NCBI RefSeq assembly: GCF_000411455.1
Contig: NZ_KE150458.1
Location: forward strand, 818,876-882,875
Length of the DNA: 64,000 bases
Direction of reading: 5' to 3'
From: Microbacterium sp. oral taxon 186 str. F0373
Lineage (GTDB): Bacteria; Actinomycetota; Actinomycetes; Actinomycetales; Microbacteriaceae
The position numbers and the translations under genes were made by a program. Positions 8,363 through 16,962 of the stretch are shown piece after piece; position 1 is the stretch's first letter; the number at the start of each line of letters is the position of its first letter. Under the pieces are notes generated by a model. The model was not told the origin of the DNA. It saw only the letters and a program-made list of their open reading frames with translations, and made no database searches.

Positions 8363-8893
8363 CTAGCCGCGCGGGGTGCCGGGTGACTCCCGATCGCCGG
8401 GATTGCCAGCATTTCGGACGTCCGAACCCCGCGCGATCTCGGCCAGGAGTCCGCGCTCGCCGCGACGCATCACGATCGCGTGCGCCGCAGCGAACGCGGG
8501 ACGCAGAACGGGGCTCGCCACCCGCATCCACCGGCGGACGAGGGCCACCTCCCACACCCACGTGAGCCGCGTCCGCGCACCGGCGGCGCCGCCTTCGGGC
8601 GTGAGCCGGAGACTCCCCCGACCGGCCAGGTCGCCCGTGCTCGCGGCCGCCAACAGTCGGGGCGGCGTCGCGGCGGTGATCGTGAGCGCGACCCGCAGAC
8701 GATACCCCCACGGGCTGCGCACCTGCAGCCGCACGACGTCACCGGGCGTGAGCGGGTGGGGCTGGGGCTCGACGCGGACGGCCGGCCACCACGCGACGAC
8801 GCCCGTCGTCAGGCTCCGCTCGCACAGGCGCCAGCACTCCTCGACGGACACCGGCACGAGCCAGTGCGAAGTGAAGGCGTACTCCCGCGACAT
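8363..8893 (-). CDS. SRPBCC-type (polyketide cyclase/START-like) lipid-binding-fold protein
   Basis: A 176-residue protein with the opening helix-grip pattern SREYAFTSHWLVPVSVEECW, a WWPAVRV segment and TRLTWVWEVALV, as in SRPBCC domains that hold hydrophobic ligands. No catalytic residue set can be assigned and the ligand is unknown. The tail is Arg/Gly-rich and probably disordered. ATG 8893 is preceded at 7 nt by TACACT (8901-8906), a leaderless-type promoter, so it need not depend on the helicase gene ending 31 nt upstream. Its TAG stop is part of the -10-like hexamer of the next gene. Confidence 0.75.
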   Translation of the reverse strand: MSREYAFTSHWLVPVSVEECWRLCERSLTTGVVAWWPAVRVEPQPHPLTPGDVVRLQVRSPWGYRLRVALTITAATPPRLLAAASTGDLAGRGSLRLTPEGGAAGARTRLTWVWEVALVRRWMRVASPVLRPAFAAAHAIVMRRGERGLLAEIARGSDVRNAGNPGDRESPGTPRG

Positions 8894-8924
8894 GCGCGCG
8901 AGTGTACGCGTCGCCGAGGCTCGA

Positions 8925-10763
8925 TCAGGAGCGCACGCGCGAGCGCAACACCTCGATCCGCGCTTGCAGCTGTGCCACCGTCGCTCGCGCGACCTCGGGT
9001 CCCCCGCAGATCCGGCGGAGTTCCGCGTGGACGGCTCCGTGCGGCTCTCCGCTCTGGCGCGCGTAGAGACCGACGAGGCTGTTGAGCAGCTGACGCTGTT
9101 CGCGCAGCGTGCGGTGCAGCGCCGGCGGCAGTGTCGACTCGGCATCCGGGGCCTCGGTGACCGCCGCGCCCTCCTTCGCCTCGCGGGCGCGGCGGTGCCG
9201 GCTCTGGCGGGACTGGCGCTGCATGAGCAGTTCGTGGACGTGCTCGGGCTCGAGCAGTCCCGGAAGGCCCAGGAACTCCTCCTCCTCGGGCGTTCCCGGC
9301 ACCGCAAGCTGACCGAACTCCTTGCCGTCGTAGAGCACACGGTCGAAGTGGGCGACCGAACCGAGCGCCTGGTAGGAGAACTCCTGCTCGAGTTCGTCGG
9401 AGGCCTTGTCCTCGCGTTCCGCCTCGGCGAGCAGGGTGTCTTCGAGCCCGTCGTCGTCGCCGCCCTCGCGGTCGAGGGCGTGGTCGCGCTCACGCTCCAT
9501 CTCGCCCGCCAGCGTGAGCAGCACCGGCACGTTGGGAAGGAAGACGGATGCCGACTCGCCCCGACGCCGCGCCCGCACGAAGCGGCCGATCGCCTGCGCG
9601 AAGAACAGCGGCGTCGACGCGCTCGTGGCATAGACACCGACCGCGAGGCGGGGGACGTCGACGCCTTCGGACACCATGCGCACGGCGACCATCCAACGGG
9701 TCGTCGCATTTCCGAACGTCTCGATGCGGCCGGAGGCGGCCTTGTCGTCGGACAGGACGACCGTCGGCGCTTCGCCCGTGATCTCGCGGAGAATCGCCGC
9801 GTAGGCGCGTGCCGCCGTCTGATCCGTCGCGATGACCAGGCCCCCGGCATCCGGGACGTCCTGACGCACCTCGGTGAGACGGCGGTCGGCGCTGCGGAGC
9901 ACGGCGGGGATCCAGTCGCCCTCCGGATCGAGCGCCGTGCGCCAGGCTTGGGCGGTGACGTCCTTCGTGTTGTCCTGCCCGAGATGCGCTTCGAGTTCGT
10001 CGCCGGCTTTCGTGCGCCAGCGCATCTTGCCGGCGTAGACGAGGAAGAGCACCGGGCGCACGACCCCGTCGGCGAGCGCGCGCCCGTAGCCGTAGTTGTA
10101 ATCGGTGCGCGAAAGGCGGATGCCCTTCTCGTTCGGGTGGTACTCGACGAACGGGATCGGCGCGGTGTCACTGCGAAACGGCGTTCCCGACAGCAGCAGC
10201 CGGCGCGCCGCGCGCCCGTACGCCTCGCGGAGCGCATCGCCCCAACTGAGCGCATCGCCACCGTGGTGCACCTCGTCCAGGATCACCAGCGTGCGCGCAT
10301 CCATCGTCAGCCGCTGATGCACCGAGGCTTTCACCGCGACCTGCGCATAGGTGACGGCTACGCCGTGGAAGTGACGAGCCGGCGCGCTCTGACGGTTGGT
10401 GAAGCGCGGGTCGAGGCGGATGCCGACACGTGCCGCCGCGTCGGCCCACTGTGTCTTGAGATGCTCGGTCGGCGCGACGACGACGAGGCGGTCCACGATG
10501 CCGCGGCGCAGCAGCTCACTGGCCAGACGCAGCGCGAAGGTCGTCTTGCCGGCGCCAGGGGTCGCCGCGGCGAGGAAGTCGCGCGGACCGGACCCCACAC
10601 CGTCCGGCCCGTCGGCCGAGAAGTAGGCCTCGAGCGCTTCGGCCTGCCACGCGCGGAGGTTCTGCGCCGTACCCCACGGGGCGCGCTGGGGGAAGGCGGG
10701 CGAGAGGTGCTCGGCGGCGAAGTTGCCGAAGTGCTCCTGTCCTCGCTCGTCCGTCCCGTCCAC
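8925..10763 (-). CDS. DEAD/DEAH-box superfamily 2 helicase
   Basis: A 612-residue SF2 ATPase. Walker A is ATPGAGKTT (Lys73), Walker B DEVHH (163-167), motif III LLLSGTPFRSD and motif VI QAIGRFVRARRRGE; both RecA-like domains are present, followed by an acidic linker and a helical C-terminus. It resembles the actinobacterial helicase family often found near pafBC-tatAC; nucleic-acid target unknown. GTG 10763 is chosen because TAGGGT (10772-10777) lies 8 nt before it, suggesting leaderless start. An in-frame ATG at 10844 would leave 14 nt to the divergent gene and adds residues without family character. No nuclease or methylase partner is nearby, so a defence role is unlikely. Confidence 0.88.
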   Translation of the reverse strand: MDGTDERGQEHFGNFAAEHLSPAFPQRAPWGTAQNLRAWQAEALEAYFSADGPDGVGSGPRDFLAAATPGAGKTTFALRLASELLRRGIVDRLVVVAPTEHLKTQWADAAARVGIRLDPRFTNRQSAPARHFHGVAVTYAQVAVKASVHQRLTMDARTLVILDEVHHGGDALSWGDALREAYGRAARRLLLSGTPFRSDTAPIPFVEYHPNEKGIRLSRTDYNYGYGRALADGVVRPVLFLVYAGKMRWRTKAGDELEAHLGQDNTKDVTAQAWRTALDPEGDWIPAVLRSADRRLTEVRQDVPDAGGLVIATDQTAARAYAAILREITGEAPTVVLSDDKAASGRIETFGNATTRWMVAVRMVSEGVDVPRLAVGVYATSASTPLFFAQAIGRFVRARRRGESASVFLPNVPVLLTLAGEMERERDHALDREGGDDDGLEDTLLAEAEREDKASDELEQEFSYQALGSVAHFDRVLYDGKEFGQLAVPGTPEEEEFLGLPGLLEPEHVHELLMQRQSRQSRHRRAREAKEGAAVTEAPDAESTLPPALHRTLREQRQLLNSLVGLYARQSGEPHGAVHAELRRICGGPEVARATVAQLQARIEVLRSRVRS

Positions 10764-10858
10764 GACTGACCACCCTAAACGACGCCTCCCCCACGGCGGC
10801 TCTCGGTGGGAAGGCCGCTCCCCGGTAGCCTCGAAGAAGACCACGAGTCAGGAGAGCC

Positions 10859-11731
10859 ATGCGCAGGAACGAAGCAACCCCCGACGAGCACCGTTCGCCT
10901 TACATTCCCAACGAGAGTGCGCACCCCTGGCGTCGCATGGTGTCGATCGGCGACTCCTTCACCGAGGGCATCGGCGATCCCATCCCCGGCACCGCCGACG
11001 GTCACCGCGGATGGGCCGACCGCGTCGCCGAGGTGCTCGCCGCCCAGGTCGACGACTTCGCCTACGCCAACCTCGCGGTCCGCGGAAAGCTGATCACGCA
11101 GATCATGGCCGACCAGGTGGAGCCCGCCCTCGCCCTGAACCCCGACCTCATCACGTTCTCCGCCGGCGGGAACGACGTGCTGCGTCCCAACGGCGATCCC
11201 GACGCCGTGGCGCAGCAGTTCGAGGACGCCGTCGCGCGCCTGAGCTCCCAGGGGGCGACGCTTCTCGTCTTCACCGGCGTCGACACCGAGTTCACGCCGG
11301 TGTTCCGCGGCATCCGCGGGCGCGTCGCCATCTACAACGAGAACATCCGGGCGATCGCCGACCGTTACGACTGCATCGTCGCCGACCAGTGGGCGTTGAA
11401 GGAGGTGCAGGACATGCGGTTCTTCGACGACGATCGCCTGCACTACAACGCGCTCGGCCATCACGAGATCGCCCGCATGGTGCTGCGCGCGCTCAACGTG
11501 CCGAACGAGCTGCAGCCCATGCAGCCCGATCCGCTGCCGCGGCTGACGTGGCGCGAGGCCCGCACCAATGACCTCGTCTGGGCGCGCACGCACTTCGTTC
11601 CCTGGGTGCTGCGACGCCTTCGTCACCAGTCCTCCGGCGACAACATCACCGCAAAGCGCCCCGAGCCGCTGCCGGTCACCGTGGAGGCTCCGGCCCGCGA
11701 CCGCACCGCGGCCCCGGGTCGGCAGGCTTAG
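10859..11731 (+). CDS. SGNH/GDSL-family hydrolase
   Basis: A 290-residue esterase-type protein. The SGNH blocks are all visible: block I SIGDSFTEG with Ser33, block III SAGGNDVL with Asn105, and block V DDRLHYNALGHHE with catalytic Asp192 and His195. There is no signal peptide, so it is cytoplasmic; the substrate could be an acyl ester of lipid or carbohydrate. AGGAGA lies 6 nt before ATG 10859 and a TAGCCT (10826-10831) may be the -10, divergent from the helicase. The last 60 residues are a family-specific extension rich in basic residues. The gene overlaps the convergent TrmH gene by 4 nt. Confidence 0.9.
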   Translation: MRRNEATPDEHRSPYIPNESAHPWRRMVSIGDSFTEGIGDPIPGTADGHRGWADRVAEVLAAQVDDFAYANLAVRGKLITQIMADQVEPALALNPDLITFSAGGNDVLRPNGDPDAVAQQFEDAVARLSSQGATLLVFTGVDTEFTPVFRGIRGRVAIYNENIRAIADRYDCIVADQWALKEVQDMRFFDDDRLHYNALGHHEIARMVLRALNVPNELQPMQPDPLPRLTWREARTNDLVWARTHFVPWVLRRLRHQSSGDNITAKRPEPLPVTVEAPARDRTAAPGRQA

Positions 11732-12534
11732 CGCAGGGCCCAGAGCGCCACGGCCGCGGCCGCCGCGACGTTGAGGGAGTCGACGCCGCCCGTCATCGGG
11801 ATCGTGACGACCGTGTCGGCCGCGGCCAGCGCGCGCCGCGAGAGCCCGTCGCCTTCGGCGCCCATGAGCAGCGCGACCTGCGGCGGACGAGCGGCGGCAA
11901 ACGCGTCGAGGGCGACCGCATCGTCGGCGAGCGCCAGGGCGGCCAGGTGCAGCCCGGCATCGTGCAGCAGGTCGCGGCCCGCGCTCCAGCCGCCGTCCGC
12001 CTCGTCGGGCAGACGTGTCCACGGCACCTGGAACACCGTCCCCATGCTGACGCGGACGCTCCGACGGTAGAGGGGGTCGGCGCAGCGCTGCGTGACCAGC
12101 ACGGCGTCGGCGCCGAGCCCGGCGGCCGCGCGGAACGCCGCCCCGACGTTGGTGTGGTCGACGATGTCCTCCAGGACGAGAACCAGGCGCGCACCGGCGA
12201 CGACCTCCTCGACGGGCGGCAGCGCCGGCCGATGCATCGCCGCGAGTGCTCCGCGGTGCACGGCGTAGCCGGTGAGCCGCTCGGCCACGTCGTCGTCGAC
12301 CAGGTAGACGGGGGCGTCACCGGCGAGGTGCGCCGTATCGTCGAGCCACTTCTGCTGCACCAGCAGGGATCGTGGCCGGTGGCCCGCGGCGACGGCTCGG
12401 GCGATCACCTTCGACGACTCGGCGATGTACAGACCGCCCGCCGGCTCCAGCACACGCCGCAGGGCGACGTCGGTCAGGTCGCGGTAGTCCGCGAGACGGT
12501 CATCGGTCGGATCGTCGATGCGCACGACAGGCAT
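11728..12534 (-). CDS. TrmH/SpoU-family RNA 2'-O-methyltransferase
   Basis: A 268-residue SPOUT methyltransferase. An N-terminal substrate-binding part (about 1-100; ALRRVLEPAGGLYIAESSKV) precedes the knotted SPOUT domain with motif I LVLEDIVDHTNVGAAFRAAA, motif II LLMGAEGDGLS and motif III TIPMTGGVDSLNVAAAAAV. It would methylate a ribose in tRNA or 23S rRNA; the exact nucleotide cannot be told. ATG 12534 is preceded by CAGCAT with a 6-nt spacer, a weak leaderless-like promoter. It is convergent with the SGNH hydrolase gene and divergent from the sirtuin gene. Confidence 0.9.
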   Translation of the reverse strand: MPVVRIDDPTDDRLADYRDLTDVALRRVLEPAGGLYIAESSKVIARAVAAGHRPRSLLVQQKWLDDTAHLAGDAPVYLVDDDVAERLTGYAVHRGALAAMHRPALPPVEEVVAGARLVLVLEDIVDHTNVGAAFRAAAGLGADAVLVTQRCADPLYRRSVRVSMGTVFQVPWTRLPDEADGGWSAGRDLLHDAGLHLAALALADDAVALDAFAAARPPQVALLMGAEGDGLSRRALAAADTVVTIPMTGGVDSLNVAAAAAVALWALR

Positions 12535-12639
12535 CCGTCCATGCTGTCACGCCGCGCGCGGGTGCGGCGGGCCACCGCGTAACCTCCGCGAAAAGCGGGG
12601 CGCGTAGTCTCGAGGTGGGATCGATGGAGGGAGGACGCC

Positions 12640-13515
12640 ATGTCGACGCTGCTGGATCACTCGCACGAGGCCGTACCGCACCTCGATCCGGAGATCGCGG
12701 ATGCCGTCGAGCGCGCCGTGGATGCCCTCTCGGGTCGGCGCATCGCGGTGCTCACCGGCGCGGGTGTGTCGACGGACTCCGGCATTCCCGACTACCGCGG
12801 CAAGGGCGCTCCCACACGCACCCCGATGACGGCGCAGCAGTTCCTCTCCAGTGCGTCCTCTCGCCGACGGTACTGGGTCGGGAGCCACCTGGGATGGCGC
12901 GCTTTCGCCGCCGCTCAGCCCAACGGCGGCCATCTCGCCCTCACCGAGCTGGAGAGCCGCGGGATCGCGAGCGGTGTCATCACCCAGAACGTCGACGGTC
13001 TGCACGTGCGCGCCGGAAGCCGCCGCGTCGTCGAGCTGCACGGCACGATGCGCCGGGTACTGTGCACCCACTGCGGGCAGGTGTTCGATCGCCGCGACCT
13101 GGCGGCGCGCGTGGAGGCGGACAATCCGTGGATCACGGTGCCGGATGCCGTCGAGCTCGGCCCCGACGGCGATGTCCTCCCCTCCTCGAGCGACGGCTTC
13201 GTCGTGCCGGAGTGCAGCGTGTGCCGCGGGATGCTCAAGCCCGACGTCGTCTTCTTCGGCGAGTACATCCCCGTCGCCAAGTTCACCGAGGCGGAGCAAT
13301 TGGTGCAGACCAGTGAGGCACTCGTCATCGCCGGATCCTCTCTGGTCGTCAACTCGGGCATCCGGCTGCTCGAACGCGCACGACGCCGGAAGCTCCCGGT
13401 CGTGATCGTCAACCGCGGGCAGACTCGCGGCGATGCGCGCGCGACCGTGAAGATCGACGCGGGCACGACGGAGGTGCTGCGGGCCCTCGCCCGCGCGCTG
13501 CCCGCGAAGCGCTGA
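12640..13515 (+). CDS. Sir2-family NAD-dependent protein deacetylase (sirtuin)
   Basis: A 291-residue sirtuin. The NAD-binding signature GAGVSTDSGIPDYR (40-53), TQNVDGLH (115-122) and catalytic His134 in VELHG are intact. The zinc ribbon cysteines are Cys142/Cys145 and Cys192/Cys195, with an insert between the pairs. It should remove acyl groups from lysines, making nicotinamide and O-acetyl-ADP-ribose. GGGAGG lies 7 nt before ATG 12640, and TAGTCT near 12605 may be the -10. The histidine phosphatase follows 30 nt later with its own promoter-like hexamer. No macrodomain or lipoate ligase partner is nearby, so a linked ADP-ribosylation module is not supported. Confidence 0.93.
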   Translation: MSTLLDHSHEAVPHLDPEIADAVERAVDALSGRRIAVLTGAGVSTDSGIPDYRGKGAPTRTPMTAQQFLSSASSRRRYWVGSHLGWRAFAAAQPNGGHLALTELESRGIASGVITQNVDGLHVRAGSRRVVELHGTMRRVLCTHCGQVFDRRDLAARVEADNPWITVPDAVELGPDGDVLPSSSDGFVVPECSVCRGMLKPDVVFFGEYIPVAKFTEAEQLVQTSEALVIAGSSLVVNSGIRLLERARRRKLPVVIVNRGQTRGDARATVKIDAGTTEVLRALARALPAKR

Positions 13516-13545
13516 GCGGACGCCGAACTCGCCTAGGCTCGAAGC

Positions 13546-14154
13546 GTGACGACCCTCATCCTCGTGCGCCACGGCGAGACCGACTGGAACGCGACGAGAC
13601 GCATCCAGGGCTCCACCGACATCCCGCTCAACGACACCGGCCGCGCCCAGGCGCAGGAGGTCGCCGAGCGACTGCACCAAGAACTGGCGGACGCCGGCCC
13701 CGTGGTCGTCTCGTCGAGTGATCTGTCCCGTGCCGCCGAGACCGCGAAGATCATCGCCGCCACTCTCGCAGCGACGCCGCCGCGCACCTACCGGCAGCTG
13801 CGCGAGCGCTCGTACGGCATCGCCGAAGGCGCCAGCGTCGAGGAGTTCCGCGACCGTTGGGGGTCGTGGGCCGAGGCGGAGGTCCCGGAGGCGGAGACCT
13901 GGCCGCAGGTGCGCCGCCGCGCGCTGGCGGGGCTCCAACGCGCCGTCCGCGACGCGCGGCGCGATACCGCGCCGCACGCGCCCACGGTGATCGTCGTCTC
14001 GCACGGCGCCCTCATCCGCGAAGTCATCCGGCATGCGTCCTCCGGCGCGTTCCCGCTCGAAGGTGAGCGTCTGGCCAACGCGTCCACGCATCGCTTCCTC
14101 CTGGAGCGCGACCGCCTCAGCGTGCAGTCGTACGCCGCGATCCCGATGACCTGA
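13546..14154 (+). CDS. Histidine phosphatase family protein (phosphoglycerate mutase-like)
   Basis: A 202-residue protein with the phosphohistidine signature LVRHGETDWN (His9) and a second catalytic His in VIVVSHGALIREV; SSSDLSRAAETA supplies the usual substrate-contact region. The family includes cofactor-dependent phosphoglycerate mutases and broad phosphatases; the short length and ERSYGIAEG sequence favour a phosphatase. GTG 13546 is preceded at exactly 6 nt by TAGGCT (13534-13539) and has no ribosome site, so a leaderless mRNA is likely. It faces the CitE-like gene with 33 nt between stop codons. Confidence 0.9.
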   Translation: MTTLILVRHGETDWNATRRIQGSTDIPLNDTGRAQAQEVAERLHQELADAGPVVVSSSDLSRAAETAKIIAATLAATPPRTYRQLRERSYGIAEGASVEEFRDRWGSWAEAEVPEAETWPQVRRRALAGLQRAVRDARRDTAPHAPTVIVVSHGALIREVIRHASSGAFPLEGERLANASTHRFLLERDRLSVQSYAAIPMT

Positions 14155-14187
14155 CCCGCGCGCGATCCTTCGGCGGATGCCGCGGCG

Positions 14188-15000
14188 TCACACGTCGCGG
14201 GCGAGGAGGGTGCGGGCGTGACGCAGCACCGGTTCGTCGATCATCCGGCCGCGGAAGGCGAAGACGCCTCGCTCGCCGACGGCGGCGTCCAGCACGGCGC
14301 GGGCCCACGCGAGGGTGTCGGGGTCGGGCCGGTAGGCGGCGCGGATCGTCGCGACCTGCGCCGGATGAATGCAGGCGGTGGCCTGGAAGCCGCTCGCGGC
14401 GGCATCCCGCGCCTCCTTCGCGAGCCCCTTCTCGTCGCCGATGTCGAGGTGAACCGCATCGATCGCCGCGATACCCGCCGCCCCCGCCGCCAGCAGAAGA
14501 CGCGAGCGGGCGGCACGGGCGACATCGCGGTACCGCCCCTTGGGCGTGCGACTCGACGTTCCTCCCAGGGAGGCGACGAGATCCTCCGCACCCCACATGA
14601 GCGCCACGACATTGTCCTGAGCGGCGATCTCCTCGGCCGCGACGATGCCGCGTGCGGTCTCGCAGAGCGCGACGACGTCGAACCGCGGGTCGATGCGGGA
14701 GATCGCTTTCGCCGATTCCGCCTTGGCGACCATGACGCGCCGATAGTCGGTCTGGGAGAGCGAGGCGAGATCGGAGTCGATCTCTGCGGAGTCGAGCGCA
14801 TTCACGCGCACGATGACCCGGTCGGGGTCCAGCTGCGAGTCGATGAGCGCGACCCGCGCCGCCACCTTGTCGGCGGGTGCGACCGCGTCCTCGAGGTCGA
14901 GGATCACCCCGTCGGCTCGCTCGAGGGCCTTCTCGTAGCGCTCGGGACGGTCGGCCGGGCAGAACAACAGGGCGGGCCCGAGCGTGAAATCGGCGGTCAT
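14188..15000 (-). CDS. CitE-like CoA ester lyase (HpcH/HpaI aldolase family)
   Basis: A 270-residue TIM-barrel lyase. Recognisable parts are LLFCPADRPERYEKAL, GVILDLEDAVAP, VVALCETARGI (metal-binding Glu), MWGAEDLVASLGG and FQATACIHPAQV. It belongs to the stand-alone CitE/beta-hydroxyacyl-CoA lyase group related to mycobacterial Rv2498c, which cleaves C5-C6 hydroxyacyl-CoAs to acetyl-CoA plus a keto acid. The acyl-CoA dehydrogenase gene ends 9 nt before the start, implying joint expression. ATG 15000 also has TAGCGT (15007-15012) 6 nt upstream, partly inside the dehydrogenase gene, allowing separate leaderless expression. Exact substrate is inferred. Confidence 0.85.
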   Translation of the reverse strand: MTADFTLGPALLFCPADRPERYEKALERADGVILDLEDAVAPADKVAARVALIDSQLDPDRVIVRVNALDSAEIDSDLASLSQTDYRRVMVAKAESAKAISRIDPRFDVVALCETARGIVAAEEIAAQDNVVALMWGAEDLVASLGGTSSRTPKGRYRDVARAARSRLLLAAGAAGIAAIDAVHLDIGDEKGLAKEARDAAASGFQATACIHPAQVATIRAAYRPDPDTLAWARAVLDAAVGERGVFAFRGRMIDEPVLRHARTLLARDV

Positions 15001-15009
15001 GCGTTCACG

Positions 15010-16206
15010 CTACCGGGCCGGTCGCGCGCCCGATCCGAGGCTGGTCAGTCCGAGGGCACGAGCGATCAGGAGGAGCTGCACCTCGGTGGTCCCCTCGCCG
15101 ATCTCGAGGATCTTCGCATCGCGGTAGTGGCGCGCGACGGGGTACTCGTTCATGAAGCCGTTGCCGCCGAAGATCTGCGTCGCATCCCTCGCATTGTCCA
15201 TCGCCGCCTCCCCCGCCGTGAGCTTGGCCAGCGCGGCAGCGGTCGCGAAGGGCCGTCCGGCATCACGCAGGCGCGCGGCGTGCAGCCACGCCAGGCGCGA
15301 CAGATGCACGCGCTGCTGCATCCGTGCCAGCAGGAACTGGATCGACTGGCGCGAACCCAGCGGTTCGGCGAACACGATGCGACTGCCGGCGTAGTCCAGC
15401 GCCGCCTCCAGACAGCCCTCCGCCGCACCGGTGGCGAGGGCCGCGATGGCGATGCGGCCCTCGTCGAGGATGCTGAGGAAGTTGGCGAAGCCGCGGCCGC
15501 GCTCGCCGAGCAGGTTCTCGGCCGGGACGCGGGCGCCCGAGAAGCTCAGCGGATGGGTGTCGGACGCGTGCCACCCCACTTTGTCGTACGCCGGGCCCAC
15601 CGTGAAACCGGGGGTTCCGGAGGGCACGATGATCGTGGAGATCTCTTTGCGCGCGCCGCTGTGGCCGGTCACCGCCGTGACGGTGACGAAGCGCGTGATG
15701 GCCGTGCCGGAGTTCGTGATGAACTGCTTGGCTCCATCGATGACCCACTCGCCGCCTTCGAGACGAGCGGTGGTGCGGGTCGCGCCGGCATCCGATCCCG
15801 CTTCGGGTTCGGTGAGACCGAAGCCGGCGAGCGCGCGCCCCGCGAGCAGGTCGGGAAGAAGTGCCTCCCGCTGCGCGTCGCTGCCGAAACGGTACACGGG
15901 CATGGCGCCGAGGCTGACGCCGGCCTCGAGCGTGATCGCGATCGACTGGTCGACGCGGGCCAGGGCCTCGATCGCGAGCCCGAGCGCGGTGTAGTCGCCG
16001 CCCTGCCCGCCGACGTCTTCGGGGAAAGGGAGTCCGAACAGCCCCATCTCCCCCATCTCGGCGACGATGTCCAGCGGCAGGGTCTTGGTGCGGTCGGCTT
16101 CATAGGCCTGCGGTGCGACTCGCTCGTCGGCGAAGGCACCGACCATCCCCGCCAACTCCCGCTCTTCGTCGCTCAATCCGTAGTCGTGGGGGTCGAGGAT
16201 CGCCAT
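15010..16206 (-). CDS. Acyl-CoA dehydrogenase
   Basis: A 398-residue flavoprotein that makes a 2,3-double bond in an acyl-CoA and passes electrons to ETF. Visible blocks are FPEDVGGQGGDYTALG, FGLTEPEAGSDAG (flavin/acyl contact), WVIDGAKQFITNSG, QIFGGNGFMNEYPVARHYRD and EIGEGTTEVQ near the end. It is closest in context to FadE19-type isovaleryl/short branched-chain enzymes, but substrate is inferred. ATG 16206 is supported by AAGGAG 6 nt upstream; a longer in-frame reading to 16287 has no family similarity. It is divergent from the TetR gene, and two palindromes lie between them. Confidence 0.92.
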   Translation of the reverse strand: MAILDPHDYGLSDEERELAGMVGAFADERVAPQAYEADRTKTLPLDIVAEMGEMGLFGLPFPEDVGGQGGDYTALGLAIEALARVDQSIAITLEAGVSLGAMPVYRFGSDAQREALLPDLLAGRALAGFGLTEPEAGSDAGATRTTARLEGGEWVIDGAKQFITNSGTAITRFVTVTAVTGHSGARKEISTIIVPSGTPGFTVGPAYDKVGWHASDTHPLSFSGARVPAENLLGERGRGFANFLSILDEGRIAIAALATGAAEGCLEAALDYAGSRIVFAEPLGSRQSIQFLLARMQQRVHLSRLAWLHAARLRDAGRPFATAAALAKLTAGEAAMDNARDATQIFGGNGFMNEYPVARHYRDAKILEIGEGTTEVQLLLIARALGLTSLGSGARPAR

Positions 16207-16273
16207 GCCATCTCCTTCGATGTCGCGGTCGCGTAACGGCTCACGCGCGCGCGTGGCGCACGGGCGAGCGTGT

Positions 16274-16319
16274 GGGTTAGTGTTCATTAACCCACCGGTT
16301 CAGGTTATCGAGGATTAAC
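16274..16319. promoter_or_regulatory. Two GTTA-N8-TAAC palindromes, candidate TetR operators
   Basis: GGGTTA at 16274-16279 pairs with TAACCC at 16288-16293, and GTTA at 16304-16307 pairs with TAAC at 16316-16319. Both have an 8-nt spacer and their centres are 28 nt apart. They sit between the divergent acyl-CoA dehydrogenase and TetR genes, the second only 4 nt before the TetR start codon. Binding by the adjacent TetR protein is inference. Confidence 0.6.
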
Positions 16320-16323
16320 TGGA

Positions 16324-16947
16324 ATGACAACGCACTCCCGGGCATCGCGCACCACTCGCGAGCGCGCCAAGGCGGAGCGTGCGGACGCACTCGTCGAGGC
16401 GGCAGCACGCCTGTTCGCCCAGCACGGGTTCGACGGCGTGAGCCTCGAAGAGCTCGGCTCGGCCGTCGGCGTCAGCGGGCCCGCCGTCTACCGACACTTC
16501 GACAGCAAGCGCGCACTCCTCGGCGCCATCCTCCTGCGAGCCAGCGCCGATCTGCTCACCGGCGGTCGCCGCGTGACGGCGGCAGGGTACGACGCCCAGC
16601 GCTGCCTCCGTGAGCTCGTCGATTTCCACGTCGACTTCGCAGTGCGAGGCGCCGATGTCATCCGCGTGCAGGACCGTGACCTCACCCGATTGAGCGATGA
16701 GGATCGCGGCACCGTCCGCCGCCTGCAGCGCGAGTACATGGAGTTGTGGGTCGACGCGCTCCGCGCCGTGCACCCGGACCGCGGCGACACCGACCTGCGC
16801 GTGCGGGCCCACGCGGGGTTCGGGCTGATCAACTCCACGCCCTACGTCGTGCGCACACGTCGGGAGGTGGCGGTGGATGCCGAGACGGACGCACTCCTGC
16901 GTCAGATCCTCTCCGAGATGGCTTACGCAGCACTCGCCAGCCCCTGA
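16324..16947 (+). CDS. TetR/AcrR-family transcriptional regulator
   Basis: A 207-residue TetR protein. The N-terminal HTH (about 15-65) has the pattern EAAARLFAQHGFDGVSLEEL then VSGPAVYRHFDSKRALLGA; the C-terminal ligand/dimer domain is all helical. It resembles KstR2/FadR-like actinobacterial repressors that sense acyl-CoA. It is divergent from the acyl-CoA dehydrogenase and convergent with the E2 gene (15 nt apart). ATG 16324 follows the second GTTA-N8-TAAC palindrome, so binding there would block its own transcript as well as that of the dehydrogenase-lyase pair. GAGG about 10 nt upstream may be the ribosome site. Confidence 0.9.
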   Translation: MTTHSRASRTTRERAKAERADALVEAAARLFAQHGFDGVSLEELGSAVGVSGPAVYRHFDSKRALLGAILLRASADLLTGGRRVTAAGYDAQRCLRELVDFHVDFAVRGADVIRVQDRDLTRLSDEDRGTVRRLQREYMELWVDALRAVHPDRGDTDLRVRAHAGFGLINSTPYVVRTRREVAVDAETDALLRQILSEMAYAALASP

Positions 16948-16962
16948 ACCGCGCGACACCGC

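Noticed and set aside
8363..10763. Helicase plus SRPBCC pair as a possible phage-defence module
   Set aside because: No nuclease, methylase or toxin next to it, composition is like the neighbours, and the helicase resembles a conserved actinobacterial core family.
12640..13515. Sir2 protein as a defence (DSR/Thoeris-like) effector
   Set aside because: It is a short canonical deacetylase with an intact zinc ribbon and no fused or adjacent defence domain.
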